Assembly: GCF_000385135.1 (NCBI RefSeq)
Contig: NZ_ARQM01000016.1
Span: 62,001-126,000 of the forward strand
DNA length: 64,000 nucleotides
Source of the DNA: Promicromonospora sukumoe 327MFSha3.1
Lineage (GTDB): Bacteria > Actinomycetota > Actinomycetes > Actinomycetales > Cellulomonadaceae
Direction: 5' to 3'
Below, piece by piece: positions 32,447 through 42,197 of the stretch; position 1 is the stretch's first letter, and the number at the start of each line of letters is the position of its first letter. The notes below the pieces were generated by a model that saw only the letters and a program-made list of their open reading frames with translations, ran no database searches and was not told where the DNA came from. The position numbers and the translations under genes were made by a program.

Positions 32447-33733
32447 ATGCGACTCGGCTGGACGCTGCACGGTGATGGCGCGCGCATCACCCCCGGAGAG
32501 GTGGTCGCCCCGCACGAGCGGCTGAGCTGGCCGCGCACGGTCGGGATCGGCCTGCAGCACATCGTCGCGATGTTCGGCGCCACGTTCCTCGTGCCGACCA
32601 TCACCCAGTTCGACGCGGCGACGACGCTGTTCTTCTCGGCGATCGGCACCATCGGGTTCCTGCTCATCACGGGCAACAAGCTGCCGAGCTACCTGGGGTC
32701 GAGCTTCGCGTTCATCGCGCCGATCCTCGCGGCCACGGCGTCGGCCGGGCAGTCCGCCGCGATCGGCGGCATCCTCGCCACCGGTCTGCTCCTGGCGCTG
32801 GTCGGCGTGATCGTGCACTTCGCCGGGGCGCACTGGATCCAGATCGCCATGCCGCCCGTGGTCACCGGCGTGATCGTGGCGCTCATCGGACTCAACCTGG
32901 CGCCGGTGGCCTGGGGGTCGTGCACCGCCGACGGCTGCACCGGCTTCCAGGCATCGCCCGTCACGGCCGTGATCACCCTCGCCTCGATCATCCTGATCCA
33001 GGTGCTGTTCCGGGGCATCGTCGGCCGCCTGGCGATCCTGCTCGGCGTGGTGATCGGCTACGTCGTCGCCACCCTGCGCGGCGAGGTCGACTTCACCCCG
33101 GTGGCGGAGGCCGACTGGTTCGGCCTCCCGCACTTCACCGCGCCGTCGTTCGACCCGAGCGTGCTCGGCCTGTTCCTCCCGGTCGTGCTGGTGCTCATCG
33201 CCGAGAACGTGGGCCACGTGAAGTCGGTGGCCGCGATGACCGGCCGCGACTACGACAAGCTCACCGGTCGCGCCCTGTTCGCCGACGGCCTCGCGACCAC
33301 GCTGGCCGGCCTCGGCGGCGGCTCCGGCACCACCACGTACGCCGAGAACATCGGCGTCATGGCCGCCTCCCGCGTGTACTCCACGGCGGCCTACTGGGTG
33401 GCCGCGTTCGGCGCGCTCGTGCTCAGCATGTCGCCCAAGTTCGGCGCGCTGATCAACACCGTGCCGCAGGGCGTGCTCGGCGGCGTCACCACCATGCTCT
33501 ACGGGATGATCGGCATCCTCGGCGCCCGGATCTGGGTGCAGGCCAAGGTCGACTTCTCCGACTCGGTGAACCTGACCACGGCGGCCGTGCCGCTGATCAT
33601 CGGCATCGCGAACTTCACGTGGACGGCCGGCGACCTCGAGTTCGGCGGCATCGCGCTGGGCACCGCCGCCGCCCTGGTCATCTACCACGTGATGCGCGCG
33701 ATCGGCCGCTGGCGGGGGACCGCCCAGGGCTGA
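32447..33733 (+). CDS. uraA: NCS2-family uracil/xanthine permease
   Basis: The 428-aa membrane protein with about 14 helices matches the UraA/PyrP uracil-proton symporters: GIGLQHIVAMFGATFLVP, GSSFAFIAP, AENVGHVKSVA and the GGGSGTTTYAENIGVM segment. It imports uracil or a related base for salvage, complementing upp at the left end. No pyrR-type leader was recognised. A copy of the dispersed palindrome follows it. Confidence 0.93.
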   Translation: MRLGWTLHGDGARITPGEVVAPHERLSWPRTVGIGLQHIVAMFGATFLVPTITQFDAATTLFFSAIGTIGFLLITGNKLPSYLGSSFAFIAPILAATASAGQSAAIGGILATGLLLALVGVIVHFAGAHWIQIAMPPVVTGVIVALIGLNLAPVAWGSCTADGCTGFQASPVTAVITLASIILIQVLFRGIVGRLAILLGVVIGYVVATLRGEVDFTPVAEADWFGLPHFTAPSFDPSVLGLFLPVVLVLIAENVGHVKSVAAMTGRDYDKLTGRALFADGLATTLAGLGGGSGTTTYAENIGVMAASRVYSTAAYWVAAFGALVLSMSPKFGALINTVPQGVLGGVTTMLYGMIGILGARIWVQAKVDFSDSVNLTTAAVPLIIGIANFTWTAGDLEFGGIALGTAAALVIYHVMRAIGRWRGTAQG

Positions 33734-33741
33734 TCCCACCC

Positions 33742-33786
33742 CGTGCCAGACGTACAGGTCACTCTGGTGGCCTTACGTCTCACACG
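33742..33786. repeat. Dispersed palindrome, copy D (degenerate)
   Basis: Left arm 33742-33762 (CGTGCCAGACGTACAGGTCA) matches the consensus best; the right arm 33767-33786 has lost one base and has further changes. It lies downstream of the uracil permease gene and just before the TetR operator. Confidence 0.8.
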
Positions 33787-33798
33787 GGTATGGACAGC

Positions 33799-33840
33799 CG
33801 ACTGAACGCGTGGTTAGCATCTTAAACATGCGTTCAGTCG
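33799..33840. promoter_or_regulatory. TetR operator overlapping the regulator start
   Basis: CGACTGAACGC (33799-33809) and GCGTTCAGTCG (33830-33840) form a perfect 11-bp inverted repeat with a 20-nt spacer. The right arm covers the start codon of the TetR gene, which suggests direct autorepression of the whole exporter operon. Confidence 0.85.
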
Positions 33841-34487
33841 ACGACGTCGAGGACCTCACCTCCCGCGCCAGGATCCGGGACACGGCGATCAGCAGGTTCG
33901 CGGTGGGGGGCTTCGGCGCCTCGATCCGCACCATCGCGGCCGACGCCGGAGTCAGCGCCGGCCTCGTGATGCACCACTTCGGCTCCAAGGACAAGCTGCG
34001 GGCCGAGTGCGACGCGCAGGTGCTGGCCACGATCCGGCGGCTCAAGCGCGAGAACGTCGCCGACGCCGCCGCGAACCAGAGCTTCTTCTCGAAGTTCGCG
34101 GCCGCGGAGGAGAACGCGAGCCTCGTCGGCTACATCCTGCGGTCCATGCAGGACGGCGGCCCGCTCGCCCGGGAGTTCATCGACCACATGGTCACCGACG
34201 CCGTCGGCTACACCCGGGAGGGGGTCGCCGCCGGCGTCATCGTGCCCAGCCGGGACGAGGCCGCCCGTGCCCGCTACCTCACGCTCTCCGCCCTCGGCGC
34301 CCTGCTGCTCGAGGTGACGCTCGACCCGCCGGAGGACCCGGCCGACCTCGCCGGGATCGTCCGCGGCTACCTGACCAACAGCTACCTGCCGATGATGGAG
34401 CTGTTCACCGAGGGGTACCTCACCTCCCGCAGCATGCTCGACGACTACCTCATGTACGTGCCGGAACCGGGAGCGAGCAACTCATGA
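33828..34487 (+). CDS. TetR-family regulator of the ABC exporter operon
   Basis: The 219-aa protein has a TetR DNA-binding domain ([21 protein letters not shown]) and a C-terminal ligand domain typical of multidrug-responsive members. The ATG at 33828 follows the operator spacer. Its stop overlaps the ABC ATPase start (ATGA), so it is the first gene of a regulator-ATPase-permease operon and probably represses it until a drug or metabolite binds. Confidence 0.93.
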   Translation: MRSVDDVEDLTSRARIRDTAISRFAVGGFGASIRTIAADAGVSAGLVMHHFGSKDKLRAECDAQVLATIRRLKRENVADAAANQSFFSKFAAAEENASLVGYILRSMQDGGPLAREFIDHMVTDAVGYTREGVAAGVIVPSRDEAARARYLTLSALGALLLEVTLDPPEDPADLAGIVRGYLTNSYLPMMELFTEGYLTSRSMLDDYLMYVPEPGASNS

Positions 34488-35428
34488 CCGTCACACCCGC
34501 GATCGAGATCCAGGACCTGCACAAGTCCTTCGGCGCCGTTCAGGCGCTCGACGGCCTGAACCTGACCGTCCGCCCGGGGGAGGTGGCCGGGTTCCTCGGC
34601 CCCAACGGGGCGGGCAAGTCCACCACCATCCGCGTGCTGCTCGGCCTGCTGCGGCCCGACGCCGGCCGGGTCGGCCTGCTGGGCGGCGACCCGTTCGCCC
34701 AGGCGGTGGACCTGCACGGGCGCCTCGCCTACGTGCCGGGCGACGTCACGCTCTGGCCCAAGCTCACCGGCGGGGAGGCCATCGACCTCCTGCTCCGGCT
34801 CCGCGGGGTCAAGGTGGACCGGGCGCGCAAGGAGCGCATGCTGCAGCGCTTCGAGCTGGACCCCACCAAGCGGGCCGGCACCTACTCGAAGGGCAACCGG
34901 CAGAAGGTCGCCCTGGTCGCCGCGCTGAGCGCCGACGCGGAGCTGCTGGTGCTCGACGAGCCCACCTCCGGGCTGGACCCCCTCATGGAGGCCGTGTTCC
35001 AGGACTCGATCCGCGAGGCGACGGCGCAGGGCACCTCGGTGCTGCTGTCCAGCCACATCCTCGGCGAGGTCGAGGCGCTGTGCGACACCGTCACGATCAT
35101 CCGCAACGGCAAGGACGTGCAGTCCGGCACCCTCGCCGAGCTCCGGCACCTCACGCGGTCCAAGGTCTCCGCCGTGGTCACGGGTGACGTCGGCGTGCTG
35201 GAGTCGCTCACGGGCGTGCACGACCTGCTGGTGAGCGACGGCGGGGGTGCCGGGACGCGCGTCGCCTTCCACGTGGACGACGACGCGCTGCCCCGCGTCA
35301 CCAAGGCCCTCGCCGGCCTGGAGCCGCACGGCCTGACCGTCGAGCCCCCGTCGCTGGAGGAGCTGTTCCTGCGCCAGTACGGCGACGAGCTCGAGCGGCT
35401 CGAAGAGGCCCCGGCAGGCCGGTCATGA
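34484..35428 (+). CDS. ABC exporter ATPase subunit
   Basis: The 314-aa protein has Walker [10 protein letters not shown], a non-standard signature region [15 protein letters not shown] in place of LSGGQ, Walker [15 protein letters not shown] and the switch His in SSHILGEV. It belongs to the drug-exporter DrrA-like group. It powers the following permease, with which it overlaps by 4 bp. Confidence 0.95.
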   Translation: MTVTPAIEIQDLHKSFGAVQALDGLNLTVRPGEVAGFLGPNGAGKSTTIRVLLGLLRPDAGRVGLLGGDPFAQAVDLHGRLAYVPGDVTLWPKLTGGEAIDLLLRLRGVKVDRARKERMLQRFELDPTKRAGTYSKGNRQKVALVAALSADAELLVLDEPTSGLDPLMEAVFQDSIREATAQGTSVLLSSHILGEVEALCDTVTIIRNGKDVQSGTLAELRHLTRSKVSAVVTGDVGVLESLTGVHDLLVSDGGGAGTRVAFHVDDDALPRVTKALAGLEPHGLTVEPPSLEELFLRQYGDELERLEEAPAGRS

Positions 35429-37095
35429 CCACGACGGCGCTGCCGGCGGTCCCGGCGCTGGAGCGCCCGGCGCTCGCACTGCGTGGTGCGTTCGCCGGCA
35501 CGGGGGACCTGCTGCGGCTCGCGCTGCGTCGCGACCGCGTGCTGCTGCCGGTGCAGCTCGTGGTCTGCGCGCTGCTGTTCGTCAGCACGCTGAGCTCCGT
35601 GTCCGAGCTGTACGGCACGCAGGAGCAGCGCGACACGATCCAGGGCACGCTGGTGGCCAACCCGGCGTTCCTGGTGCTGCTCGGTCCGTACGAGAACACG
35701 GGCTCGGTCGCGTCCACGGTCTCGTGGCGCGTGGGCATCTTCATGATCACCGTGTTCGGCGTGCTCGCCGTCATGGCCGTGGTGCGGCACACCCGCAAGG
35801 AGGAGCAGCTCGGCCGCCTGGAGCTGGTGCGCGCCGCCCGCGTGGGCTCCCTGGCGCCGCTGGTCACCGGCCTGGCGGTCGGCGCGATCTTCGCCGTCGC
35901 CTCGGGCGTGCTGACCGCCGCCGTGGTGTGGTCCCAGGGGCCGTCCGCGGGCGCGGTCGCCCTGGGCGCGCAGGTCCTGGGCGTGGGGCTGGCGGCGTCG
36001 GGCATCGCGGCGGTCACGGCGCAGGTCGCGTCGTCCTCGCGCGGGGCCAACTCGCTCGGCGTCTGGATCGTCATCGGTGGCTACCTGCTGCGCGGCGGGG
36101 CCGACGTCGACCCGGACGCCCTGGGCTGGCTGCACTGGGTGACGCCGGTCGGCTGGGCGCAGCAGATCGACCCGTACGGCGCGAACGACTACCTGCCGTT
36201 CCTGCTGTGCGTCGCGCTGTTCGTCGTGGGCGGGCTGGCCGCCGGCTGGCTCACGCTGCACCGCGACCTCGGAGCGGGCCTGATCGCGGAGCGCCGCGGG
36301 CCGGCCCACTCGACGTCGCTCACCTCGACGTCGGCGCTCGTGGCGCGCCTGACCCGCTCGTCGTTCGTGATCTGGGCGGTGTCCGTCGGCGTCTACATGT
36401 TCTTCGTCGGCTACCTGATGGCGACCGCCGGCACCATGGTCACCGAGAACGAGCAGTTCGCCCAGTACGTCACGGCGATGGGCGTCCAGGGCTCGGACAT
36501 CGCGGCGGGCTTCGCCGCGCTCATCATGTCCTGGACGGCGTACGCGGGCGCCGGGTACGGCGTCACCGTGGTCCAGGACATCCGCACGGAGGAGGCGCTC
36601 GGTCGTACCGAGGCGACGCTCGCCACCCGCGTGTCCCGCACCCGGTACCTCGCCGCCTGGCTGACGGGGGCGATCGGCGGCGCGGTCCTGCTGCTCGGCC
36701 TCGCGGGGCTCGCGCTCGGCGCGGGCAACGCCCTGTCGTCCGGCACGAGCTGGGGCGACTCGATCGCCGACGGCCTCGGCGCGGCGGTGGTCCACGTGCC
36801 GGCGGTCCTGGTCGTGATCGGACTCACGTCCGCGCTCTTCGGCTGGTTCCCGCGGCTGGTCGGGCTGGGCTGGGCGGTCATCGCGGCCAGCTTCCTGGTG
36901 ACCTTGCTCGGCAGCCTGCTCGACCTGCCCGACGCCGTGACCGACCTGTCCCCGTTCGCGCACGCCCCCGCCGTCCCCGCGGTGGCCTGGTCCGACGTGG
37001 ACTGGGCCCCGCTGGGCTGGCTCCTGCTCATAGCGGCCGCGTTCCTCGCGCTCGCTCTCGCCGGGTTCCGGCGCCGTGACGTGCCGGTCGTCTGA
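35425..37095 (+). CDS. ABC exporter permease (polyketide-antibiotic exporter type)
   Basis: The 556-aa protein has about 12 membrane helices in two similar halves, with the conserved cytoplasmic stretch [19 protein letters not shown] (first half) and [20 protein letters not shown]-like segment (second half). This is the large fused permease that accompanies DrrA-type ATPases in actinobacteria and exports hydrophobic compounds. A hairpin terminator follows at 37101. Confidence 0.93.
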   Translation: MTTTALPAVPALERPALALRGAFAGTGDLLRLALRRDRVLLPVQLVVCALLFVSTLSSVSELYGTQEQRDTIQGTLVANPAFLVLLGPYENTGSVASTVSWRVGIFMITVFGVLAVMAVVRHTRKEEQLGRLELVRAARVGSLAPLVTGLAVGAIFAVASGVLTAAVVWSQGPSAGAVALGAQVLGVGLAASGIAAVTAQVASSSRGANSLGVWIVIGGYLLRGGADVDPDALGWLHWVTPVGWAQQIDPYGANDYLPFLLCVALFVVGGLAAGWLTLHRDLGAGLIAERRGPAHSTSLTSTSALVARLTRSSFVIWAVSVGVYMFFVGYLMATAGTMVTENEQFAQYVTAMGVQGSDIAAGFAALIMSWTAYAGAGYGVTVVQDIRTEEALGRTEATLATRVSRTRYLAAWLTGAIGGAVLLLGLAGLALGAGNALSSGTSWGDSIADGLGAAVVHVPAVLVVIGLTSALFGWFPRLVGLGWAVIAASFLVTLLGSLLDLPDAVTDLSPFAHAPAVPAVAWSDVDWAPLGWLLLIAAAFLALALAGFRRRDVPVV

Positions 37096-37100
37096 CCCCC

Positions 37101-37120
37101 GCCGGCCCTGCTGGGCCGGC
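37101..37120 (+). terminator. Terminator of the ABC exporter operon
   Basis: GCCGGCCC TGCT GGGCCGGC: 8-bp arms with a 4-nt loop, 5 bp after the permease stop. Confidence 0.7.
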
Positions 37121-37241
37121 GTCAGGCCAACTGTTGTCGACACTCGCGTTCCGGTAGGGTTCGGGACGCCGTCCGGTGTCAGCAGGCAGGTTCGACAGCC
37201 GCTCCCGGACGTGCCCCGCCGAGTCCAGTGAGGACGGACCG

Positions 37242-37538
37242 ATGATCTTCAAGGCCGTAGGAGACGGCCGCCCGTACCCCGAGCACGGGCGGTCGCGCAC
37301 ACGCGACTGGGTCGACGTGCCCCCACGGCAGGTACGCCTCGACGAGCTCGTGACCACCAAGCGCACGCTCGACCTCGACCAGCTCCTGGCCGAGGACTCC
37401 ACGTTCTACGGCGACCTGTTCGCCCACGTCGTGGAGTACGAGGGCACGCTCTACCTGGAGGACGGCCTGCACCGCGCCGTGCGCGCTGCCCTCCAGCAAC
37501 GTCCAGTCCTGCACGCTCGCGTGCTCACCATCCGCTGA
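37242..37538 (+). CDS. Conserved actinobacterial protein (VapB-annotated type, ParB-like motif)
   Basis: A 98-aa protein starting MIFKAVGDGRPYPEHG with PPRQVRLDELVTTKRTLDL and YLEDGLHRAVRAALQQR. Homologues are often annotated as VapB-type antitoxins, but no PIN toxin is adjacent; the EDGLHRA segment looks more like the (D/E)GxHR motif of ParB/Srx-fold proteins. It sits directly upstream of the LytR_C gene, 19 bp apart, suggesting cotranscription. Role unknown. Confidence 0.78.
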   Translation: MIFKAVGDGRPYPEHGRSRTRDWVDVPPRQVRLDELVTTKRTLDLDQLLAEDSTFYGDLFAHVVEYEGTLYLEDGLHRAVRAALQQRPVLHARVLTIR

Positions 37539-37557
37539 GCTCAGGTAGGTTCATCGC

Positions 37558-38220
37558 GTGACATCCCCCGGGTACGACCAGGCGCGCGTCGAGCGCCGGC
37601 GTCGAGAGCACGAGCGCCAGGCCGTGGTCTTCGGCGTGCTCATCGCGTTCCTCGCCGTGTGCGGCATCTTCGCGCTCGCGGTCTACTCGGGCGCCATCAG
37701 CTCGCCCTTCAACCGCCCGTTCACCACGGTGGGTGCGGCGGAGCAGAAGACCTACCCGGTGCCCTGCCTGCCCGCGGTCAAGGGGCAGCCCGACGGCGCG
37801 CTGCCGGCCACCTACTCGGACGTCCAGATCCGCCTGCTGAACGCCTCGGAGGAGATCGGCCTGGCCAGCGCGCACGAGACCGTGCTCGCCGACCGCGGGT
37901 TCAGCATCATCTCCAAGGGCAACGTGCCGGTGCAGCTCCAGGAGTCGGAGATCCGGTTCGGCCGCAAGGGGATCGTGCAGGCCTACACGCTGGCCGCGCA
38001 GTTCCCCGAGATCCGCCTGGTCCTCGACGACCGCAGGGACCGCAAGATCGACCTGCTCATCGGCGAGGAGTTCGAGGCGCCGCTCGACGTGGAGGACGTC
38101 GAGCTGACCGCCGACAAGCCGCTCATCAACGCCGAGGACTGCGTGCCGTCCGGGGAGATCGAGCCCGAGAAGCGCATCGAGCCGAGCGCGACCGATGACG
38201 AGGACCAGCCCGCGAAGTAG
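37558..38220 (+). CDS. LytR C-terminal domain membrane protein
   Basis: The 220-aa protein has a basic N-terminus (RRREHERQ), one membrane helix (about residues 23-46) and an extracytoplasmic LytR_C domain recognisable by VQIRLLNASEEIGLASAHE. It ends in an acidic tail. The LytR_C domain is found with cell-wall polymer ligases, and stand-alone versions probably bind envelope polymers. Start is GTG at 37558. Confidence 0.88.
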   Translation: MTSPGYDQARVERRRREHERQAVVFGVLIAFLAVCGIFALAVYSGAISSPFNRPFTTVGAAEQKTYPVPCLPAVKGQPDGALPATYSDVQIRLLNASEEIGLASAHETVLADRGFSIISKGNVPVQLQESEIRFGRKGIVQAYTLAAQFPEIRLVLDDRRDRKIDLLIGEEFEAPLDVEDVELTADKPLINAEDCVPSGEIEPEKRIEPSATDDEDQPAK

Positions 38221-38230
38221 GGTCTGTGCC

Positions 38231-38851
38231 GTGCTGACGCCGTCCTCGGGAGCAGTGGGCCTCGGCCGCGCGCTCCTCTGGGCGTCGGTCGTGCTCGGGC
38301 TTGCCCTGACCGCGCACTCGGAGGCGGGCGGCCACGTGCCGCCCGTGGCGGCTATCGCCCTGCTGGGCGCGCTGCTGCTCGCCGTCGCCGCGGGCGCCGT
38401 GCGGCGGCAGATCCGCTGGCCGGGCGGCCTCGCCCTGGCGGGCCTCGGCCAGCTCGGCGCCCACCAGGCCTTCTCCTGGTTCGCCGGCGCCTGCCCGTCC
38501 CCGCTGCCCGACGGCGGCGCGGCGCACGGCCACCTGACCGCGCCGGCGGCCGGGGTCTACGGGTCCTGCGCCGGTGCGGCCGAGCCGGCGGTGCTCGCTC
38601 CGGAGATGCTCGCGTGGCACGTGCTGGCCACGGTCGTCGCCGTCGCGCTGCTCGTGGGCGTCGAGCGCGGGGTCTGGCTGCTCGCGTCGTGGCTGGTGCG
38701 GCCGCTCGCCGTGGAGCCCCTGTGGTTGCCCGTCGTCCGCCGCGCCCTCGTGCCGGCGGCGCTCCGTGCGCTGCCGGGTCGCGTGGACGTGCACGTGGCG
38801 CCGGAGCGGGGACCGCCGTCGTCGGCCCTGGTGATGCGCCTCGCGGCCTGA
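38231..38851 (+). CDS. Membrane protein upstream of the YcnI copper protein
   Basis: About 206 residues with four to five membrane helices and a loop containing AHGHLTAPAAGVYGS, with His residues that could bind metal. An ATG at 38195 would add 12 residues and overlap the LytR_C gene. It lies 66 bp before the YcnI gene and both may work in copper handling, as occurs in other actinobacteria; this is inference. Confidence 0.75.
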   Translation: MLTPSSGAVGLGRALLWASVVLGLALTAHSEAGGHVPPVAAIALLGALLLAVAAGAVRRQIRWPGGLALAGLGQLGAHQAFSWFAGACPSPLPDGGAAHGHLTAPAAGVYGSCAGAAEPAVLAPEMLAWHVLATVVAVALLVGVERGVWLLASWLVRPLAVEPLWLPVVRRALVPAALRALPGRVDVHVAPERGPPSSALVMRLAA

Positions 38852-38917
38852 CGGAGTCGGGCGGGTGGCGTGTCGCCGCACGCCCTCCCGACCACTCCGT
38901 ACCGAAGGACCGAGCAC

Positions 38918-39634
38918 ATGACTCGCTTCAGCCTGCCCGCCCGCCGCGCCCTCGCGGCGGTCCCCGCCACCGCCGTCCTGGTGCTGCTGCCCACCGTGGC
39001 GTACGCCCACGTGACCGTGAACCCCGACACGACCGCCGCCGAGAGCTACGCGAGCCTCGCGTTCCGCGTGCCGACGGAGTCGGACTCCGCCTCCACCGAG
39101 AAGCTCGTCGTCGACCTGCCCACCGACACCCCGTTCCTCAGCGTCACGCCCCGCACCCTGCCGGGCTGGGACGTCGAGGTCGAGGTGGCCGAGCTCGACG
39201 AGCCGTTCGAGGTCGAGGGCGCGACCGTCGACGAGGCCCCCGTCCGCGTGACCTGGACCGCCCAGGAGGGCAACGAGGTGCCGCCGCACGAGTACCAGGA
39301 GTTCGCCGTCCGGGTCGGCGCGCTGCCCGCCGAGGGCACCGACGTGGTGCTGCCCGCGCACCAGACGTACACGGACGGCAGCGTCGTCGACTGGGACGAC
39401 CTGGCCGGCGACGACGGCAAGGAGCCCGAGGCGCCCGCCCCGGTGTTCACCACGACCGCCGCCGAGGGCGACGGGCACGGCGGGGCGGCCCACGCGGAGG
39501 CGGCCTCGGACGGGGCCGCCGTGGCCGGTGACGAGCCCGCCGTCGACCCCGTGGGCCGCTGGCTGGGCGCCGCCGGGATCGTGGTCGGCGCCGTCGGGAT
39601 CGGCGCCGCCCTGGTGACGCGCCGCCGCGCCTGA
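38918..39634 (+). CDS. YcnI-family (DUF1775) copper-binding protein
   Basis: The 238-aa protein has a Sec signal cleaved after AYA (residue 30), leaving His31 as the mature N-terminus (HVTVNPD), as required for the histidine-brace copper site of YcnI. The DUF1775 beta-domain follows, with W and E residues in GWDVEVEVAELDEP and WTAQEGNEVPPHEYQEF. A His/Ala-rich linker and a C-terminal membrane helix with RRR tail anchor it to the outer face of the membrane. Confidence 0.92.
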   Translation: MTRFSLPARRALAAVPATAVLVLLPTVAYAHVTVNPDTTAAESYASLAFRVPTESDSASTEKLVVDLPTDTPFLSVTPRTLPGWDVEVEVAELDEPFEVEGATVDEAPVRVTWTAQEGNEVPPHEYQEFAVRVGALPAEGTDVVLPAHQTYTDGSVVDWDDLAGDDGKEPEAPAPVFTTTAAEGDGHGGAAHAEAASDGAAVAGDEPAVDPVGRWLGAAGIVVGAVGIGAALVTRRRA

Positions 39635-39672
39635 CCTCGTCGGGGTGGCGGCCGCGCGTGCAAGACTGGAGC

Positions 39673-40425
39673 GTGCCCGCCGCCACCCCGACCCGCAGGC
39701 AGCGACTGCGCGCAGAGCTGCTGCATGAGGCGCGCGCGGCGGCCCGCCGGCTCCTCGCCGAGCACGGCGCGGACGGCGTCACGATGGTCGCGGTCGCCAA
39801 GGAGGTCGGGATCGCCGGGCCGGGCATGTACCGCTACTTCGAGGGACGCCCCGGCCTGCTCACCGCCGTCTACGACGACACGCTGGACGAGCTGATCGCC
39901 TACCTGGAGCAGGCGGTCGCGCGGCAGCCGGCCGACGACCAGGCCGCACGGCTGCACGCCGCGACGCACGCGCTGTTCGTGTGGTGCCGCACCCACCGGA
40001 ACGAGTTCGACCTGCTGCTGGGCGCCGACGCGCAGCACGCCGTGGGGCAGTCCGGCACGAGCCGGCCGCACTTCGTGCACCGGCTCGGCTCCGTGTTCGT
40101 GCCCACCTTCGCCGCCCTGTGGCGGGCCGGGGTCCCGTTCCCGGCCGACGCCGACGTCGCGCCCGGGCTCGCCCCGGAGCTCGACACGTACCGCGCGGTG
40201 CTCACGCAGGACAGCCCCGGGGTGGCTGAGGAGGTCCCCGTGGGCGTGGTGCACACGATCATGGTGTTCTGGCGCCAGGTCTACGGCCTGCTGTGCATGG
40301 TCGCGTACGACCAGCTCGACTACGCGTTCGGCAACTTCGACGCGATGTTCGACGACATGATGCGCAGCCTCCTGGCGTCCCTGGGGCTCGAGCCCAGCCC
40401 GCGGGTGGTGCTCGTCGAGGCCTGA
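39673..40425 (+). CDS. TetR-family regulator, first of two tandem paralogues
   Basis: The 250-aa protein has a TetR helix-turn-helix (GVTMVAVAKEVGIAGPGMYRYF) and a WHG-type C-terminal domain with HALFVWCRTHRNEFDLLLG and VFWRQVYGLLCM. The same segments appear in the next gene. GTG codons at 39658 and 39673 are both possible starts. No obvious target gene lies beside it. Confidence 0.88.
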   Translation: MPAATPTRRQRLRAELLHEARAAARRLLAEHGADGVTMVAVAKEVGIAGPGMYRYFEGRPGLLTAVYDDTLDELIAYLEQAVARQPADDQAARLHAATHALFVWCRTHRNEFDLLLGADAQHAVGQSGTSRPHFVHRLGSVFVPTFAALWRAGVPFPADADVAPGLAPELDTYRAVLTQDSPGVAEEVPVGVVHTIMVFWRQVYGLLCMVAYDQLDYAFGNFDAMFDDMMRSLLASLGLEPSPRVVLVEA

Positions 40426-40494
40426 GCTCCTGGCCCGGAGTCGGCTGTCCGGATAGTGTTCTGCGCCGGTACCGGGGGCGTGGGAGGGAGTCCG

Positions 40495-41226
40495 ATGGAG
40501 CGCGATCTGCGGACGGACGTGCTCGCCGCGGCGAGTCGCCTGCTGGTCGCCGACGGCGTCCGGGGCGTCACCGTCCCCGCCGTCGCCCAGGACCTCGCGC
40601 TGCCCGAGGCCGACGTCGCGCGCGCCGTCGGGGACCGCGTCGGGCTGCTGGAGGCCCTGTACGAGGCGACGATGGACCGCCTGCTGGCGTTCCTCGGCGC
40701 GGCGGTGGCGCAGCAGGGCCCGGACGACCTCGCGGCCCAGGTCGAGGCGGGCACGCACGCCGTCGTCGTGTGGTGCGGCACGCACCGGGCCGAGTTCGGC
40801 CTGCTGATGGGGCCGGGCTTCCGGGACGCCGTCGGCGCCCGCGCGTCGGTGCGGCAGAGCGTCGCCTCCCGGCTCGGCGGTGCCTGGGCGCCCCTGTTCG
40901 ACCGGGTCCGCCGCGCGGGCGCGCCCTACCCGTCCGACGTCGACCTCCCGGCCGACCTGGCGCAGCAGCTCGACGTGTACCGGCGGCTGCTCCTGCGGGC
41001 CAACCCCGGGATGGGCGACGACCTGCCCCTCGGCGTCGTCTACCTGATGACGGTCGGCTGGCGGCAGATCTTCGGCGTCCTGTGCATGCTCTCGTTCGAC
41101 CCCGAGGCCCCGCCCGTGAGCGAGTTCGGCGACTCCATCGCCCAGCTGAACCGGTCGCTCCTGGAGCTGGTGGGCCTGGCGCCGAGCCCGGTGGTGCGCC
41201 TGGTCGAGGTGCCCGGGGCGGCCTGA
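40495..41226 (+). CDS. TetR-family regulator, second tandem paralogue
   Basis: The 243-aa protein resembles its neighbour, including VVVWCGTHRAEFGLLMG and VGWRQIFGVLCMLSF. Its helix-turn-helix is diverged (GVTVPAVAQDLALPEADVARAV), and it lacks the usual aromatic YRYF end of the recognition helix, so DNA specificity may have changed. The ATG at 40495 has GGGAGGG upstream. It is convergent with, and 3 bp from, the arginase-family gene. Confidence 0.85.
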   Translation: MERDLRTDVLAAASRLLVADGVRGVTVPAVAQDLALPEADVARAVGDRVGLLEALYEATMDRLLAFLGAAVAQQGPDDLAAQVEAGTHAVVVWCGTHRAEFGLLMGPGFRDAVGARASVRQSVASRLGGAWAPLFDRVRRAGAPYPSDVDLPADLAQQLDVYRRLLLRANPGMGDDLPLGVVYLMTVGWRQIFGVLCMLSFDPEAPPVSEFGDSIAQLNRSLLELVGLAPSPVVRLVEVPGAA

Positions 41227-41229
41227 GAC

Positions 41230-42153
41230 TCAGCCGAGGACGTCCACCAGGAGGTCCGCCAGGCTCGCGGCCAGCGTGCCGTCCGGGTCGAGGTCGGGGT
41301 CGAAGACCGTGAGCTGCAGCCCCACGCAGCGCGGGGACGCGCACAGGGCCGTCAGCAGCTCCAGCACCTCCGGCCGGTCGAGCCCGCCGGGGTCGGGGCT
41401 GTCGACGGCCGGCATGACCGTCGGGTCGAGCACGTCGGCGTCGACGTGCACCCAGAACCCGTCCAGCCCGGGGCGTTCGAGGCGGTCCAGCGCGGCGCGG
41501 CCGACGGCGGCCGCCCCCGCCTCGCGGACCGCGGCGACCGGTCGGACCAGCAGCTCGGTATCAGCCAGCTCGGCGGTGTACTCGTCGTCGTCCCGGATGC
41601 CGAGCAGCGCGACGTCGTCGTCGCGGACGTACGGCCGCAGCCCACCGATGTCGGTGAGATCCGGCTGGCCGCGCCCGGTGACCAGGGCGAGGTCCTCGCC
41701 GGCGGCCGCCCCGACCGCGGGTGCGTTGCCCGGATGGCGGAAGTCCGAGTGGCCGTCCAGGAACGCGAGGCCGAACCGGCCGCGCTCGCGCAGGGCCAGG
41801 CCCGCCCCGAGCAGGATGCTGCAGTCGCCGCCGAGGACCAGCGGGAAGGCACCTGCGTCGAGCAGCGCCGTCACGCGGTCCGCGAGCCGCCGGGAGTAGG
41901 CGGCGAGCTGCGGTGCGTGCGCGACGCCGTCGCCCGGCCGCCAGCCGTTCCGGTCGTAGCGGGGCGGGGTGACGCACCCGGCGTCCTCGGCCCCGGTCCG
42001 GTCCAGCAGCCGCTGGTCCCGCAGCGCGCCGGGCGCCTTGTACGTCCCGGGGACGACGCCGGGCGCCGGCGGGCGGAGCCCGAGGTTGGACGGAGCGTCG
42101 AGGACGGCGACGCGCCGGGTGGCGGCGTCTTCTGTGCGGGTGGGTGCGGGCAT
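41230..42153 (-). CDS. Arginase/agmatinase-family ureohydrolase
   Basis: The 307-aa protein carries the binuclear manganese motifs GGDCS (Asp110), LDGHSDF (Asp133, His135, Asp137) and VHVDADVLDP. The first metal motif has Cys rather than His in GGDHS, a variation also seen in formiminoglutamase-like and other ureohydrolases. The substrate (arginine, agmatine, guanidino acid or formiminoglutamate) cannot be fixed from sequence. It appears monocistronic. Confidence 0.9.
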   Translation of the reverse strand: MPAPTRTEDAATRRVAVLDAPSNLGLRPPAPGVVPGTYKAPGALRDQRLLDRTGAEDAGCVTPPRYDRNGWRPGDGVAHAPQLAAYSRRLADRVTALLDAGAFPLVLGGDCSILLGAGLALRERGRFGLAFLDGHSDFRHPGNAPAVGAAAGEDLALVTGRGQPDLTDIGGLRPYVRDDDVALLGIRDDDEYTAELADTELLVRPVAAVREAGAAAVGRAALDRLERPGLDGFWVHVDADVLDPTVMPAVDSPDPGGLDRPEVLELLTALCASPRCVGLQLTVFDPDLDPDGTLAASLADLLVDVLG

Positions 42154-42197
42154 GCGCCCATGCTGCCCGGTGCGGGCAGCATGGGCACCATCGTTTC

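Noticed and set aside
37242-37538. VapBC toxin-antitoxin locus
   Set aside because: No PIN-domain toxin is adjacent, and the next gene encodes a LytR_C membrane protein.
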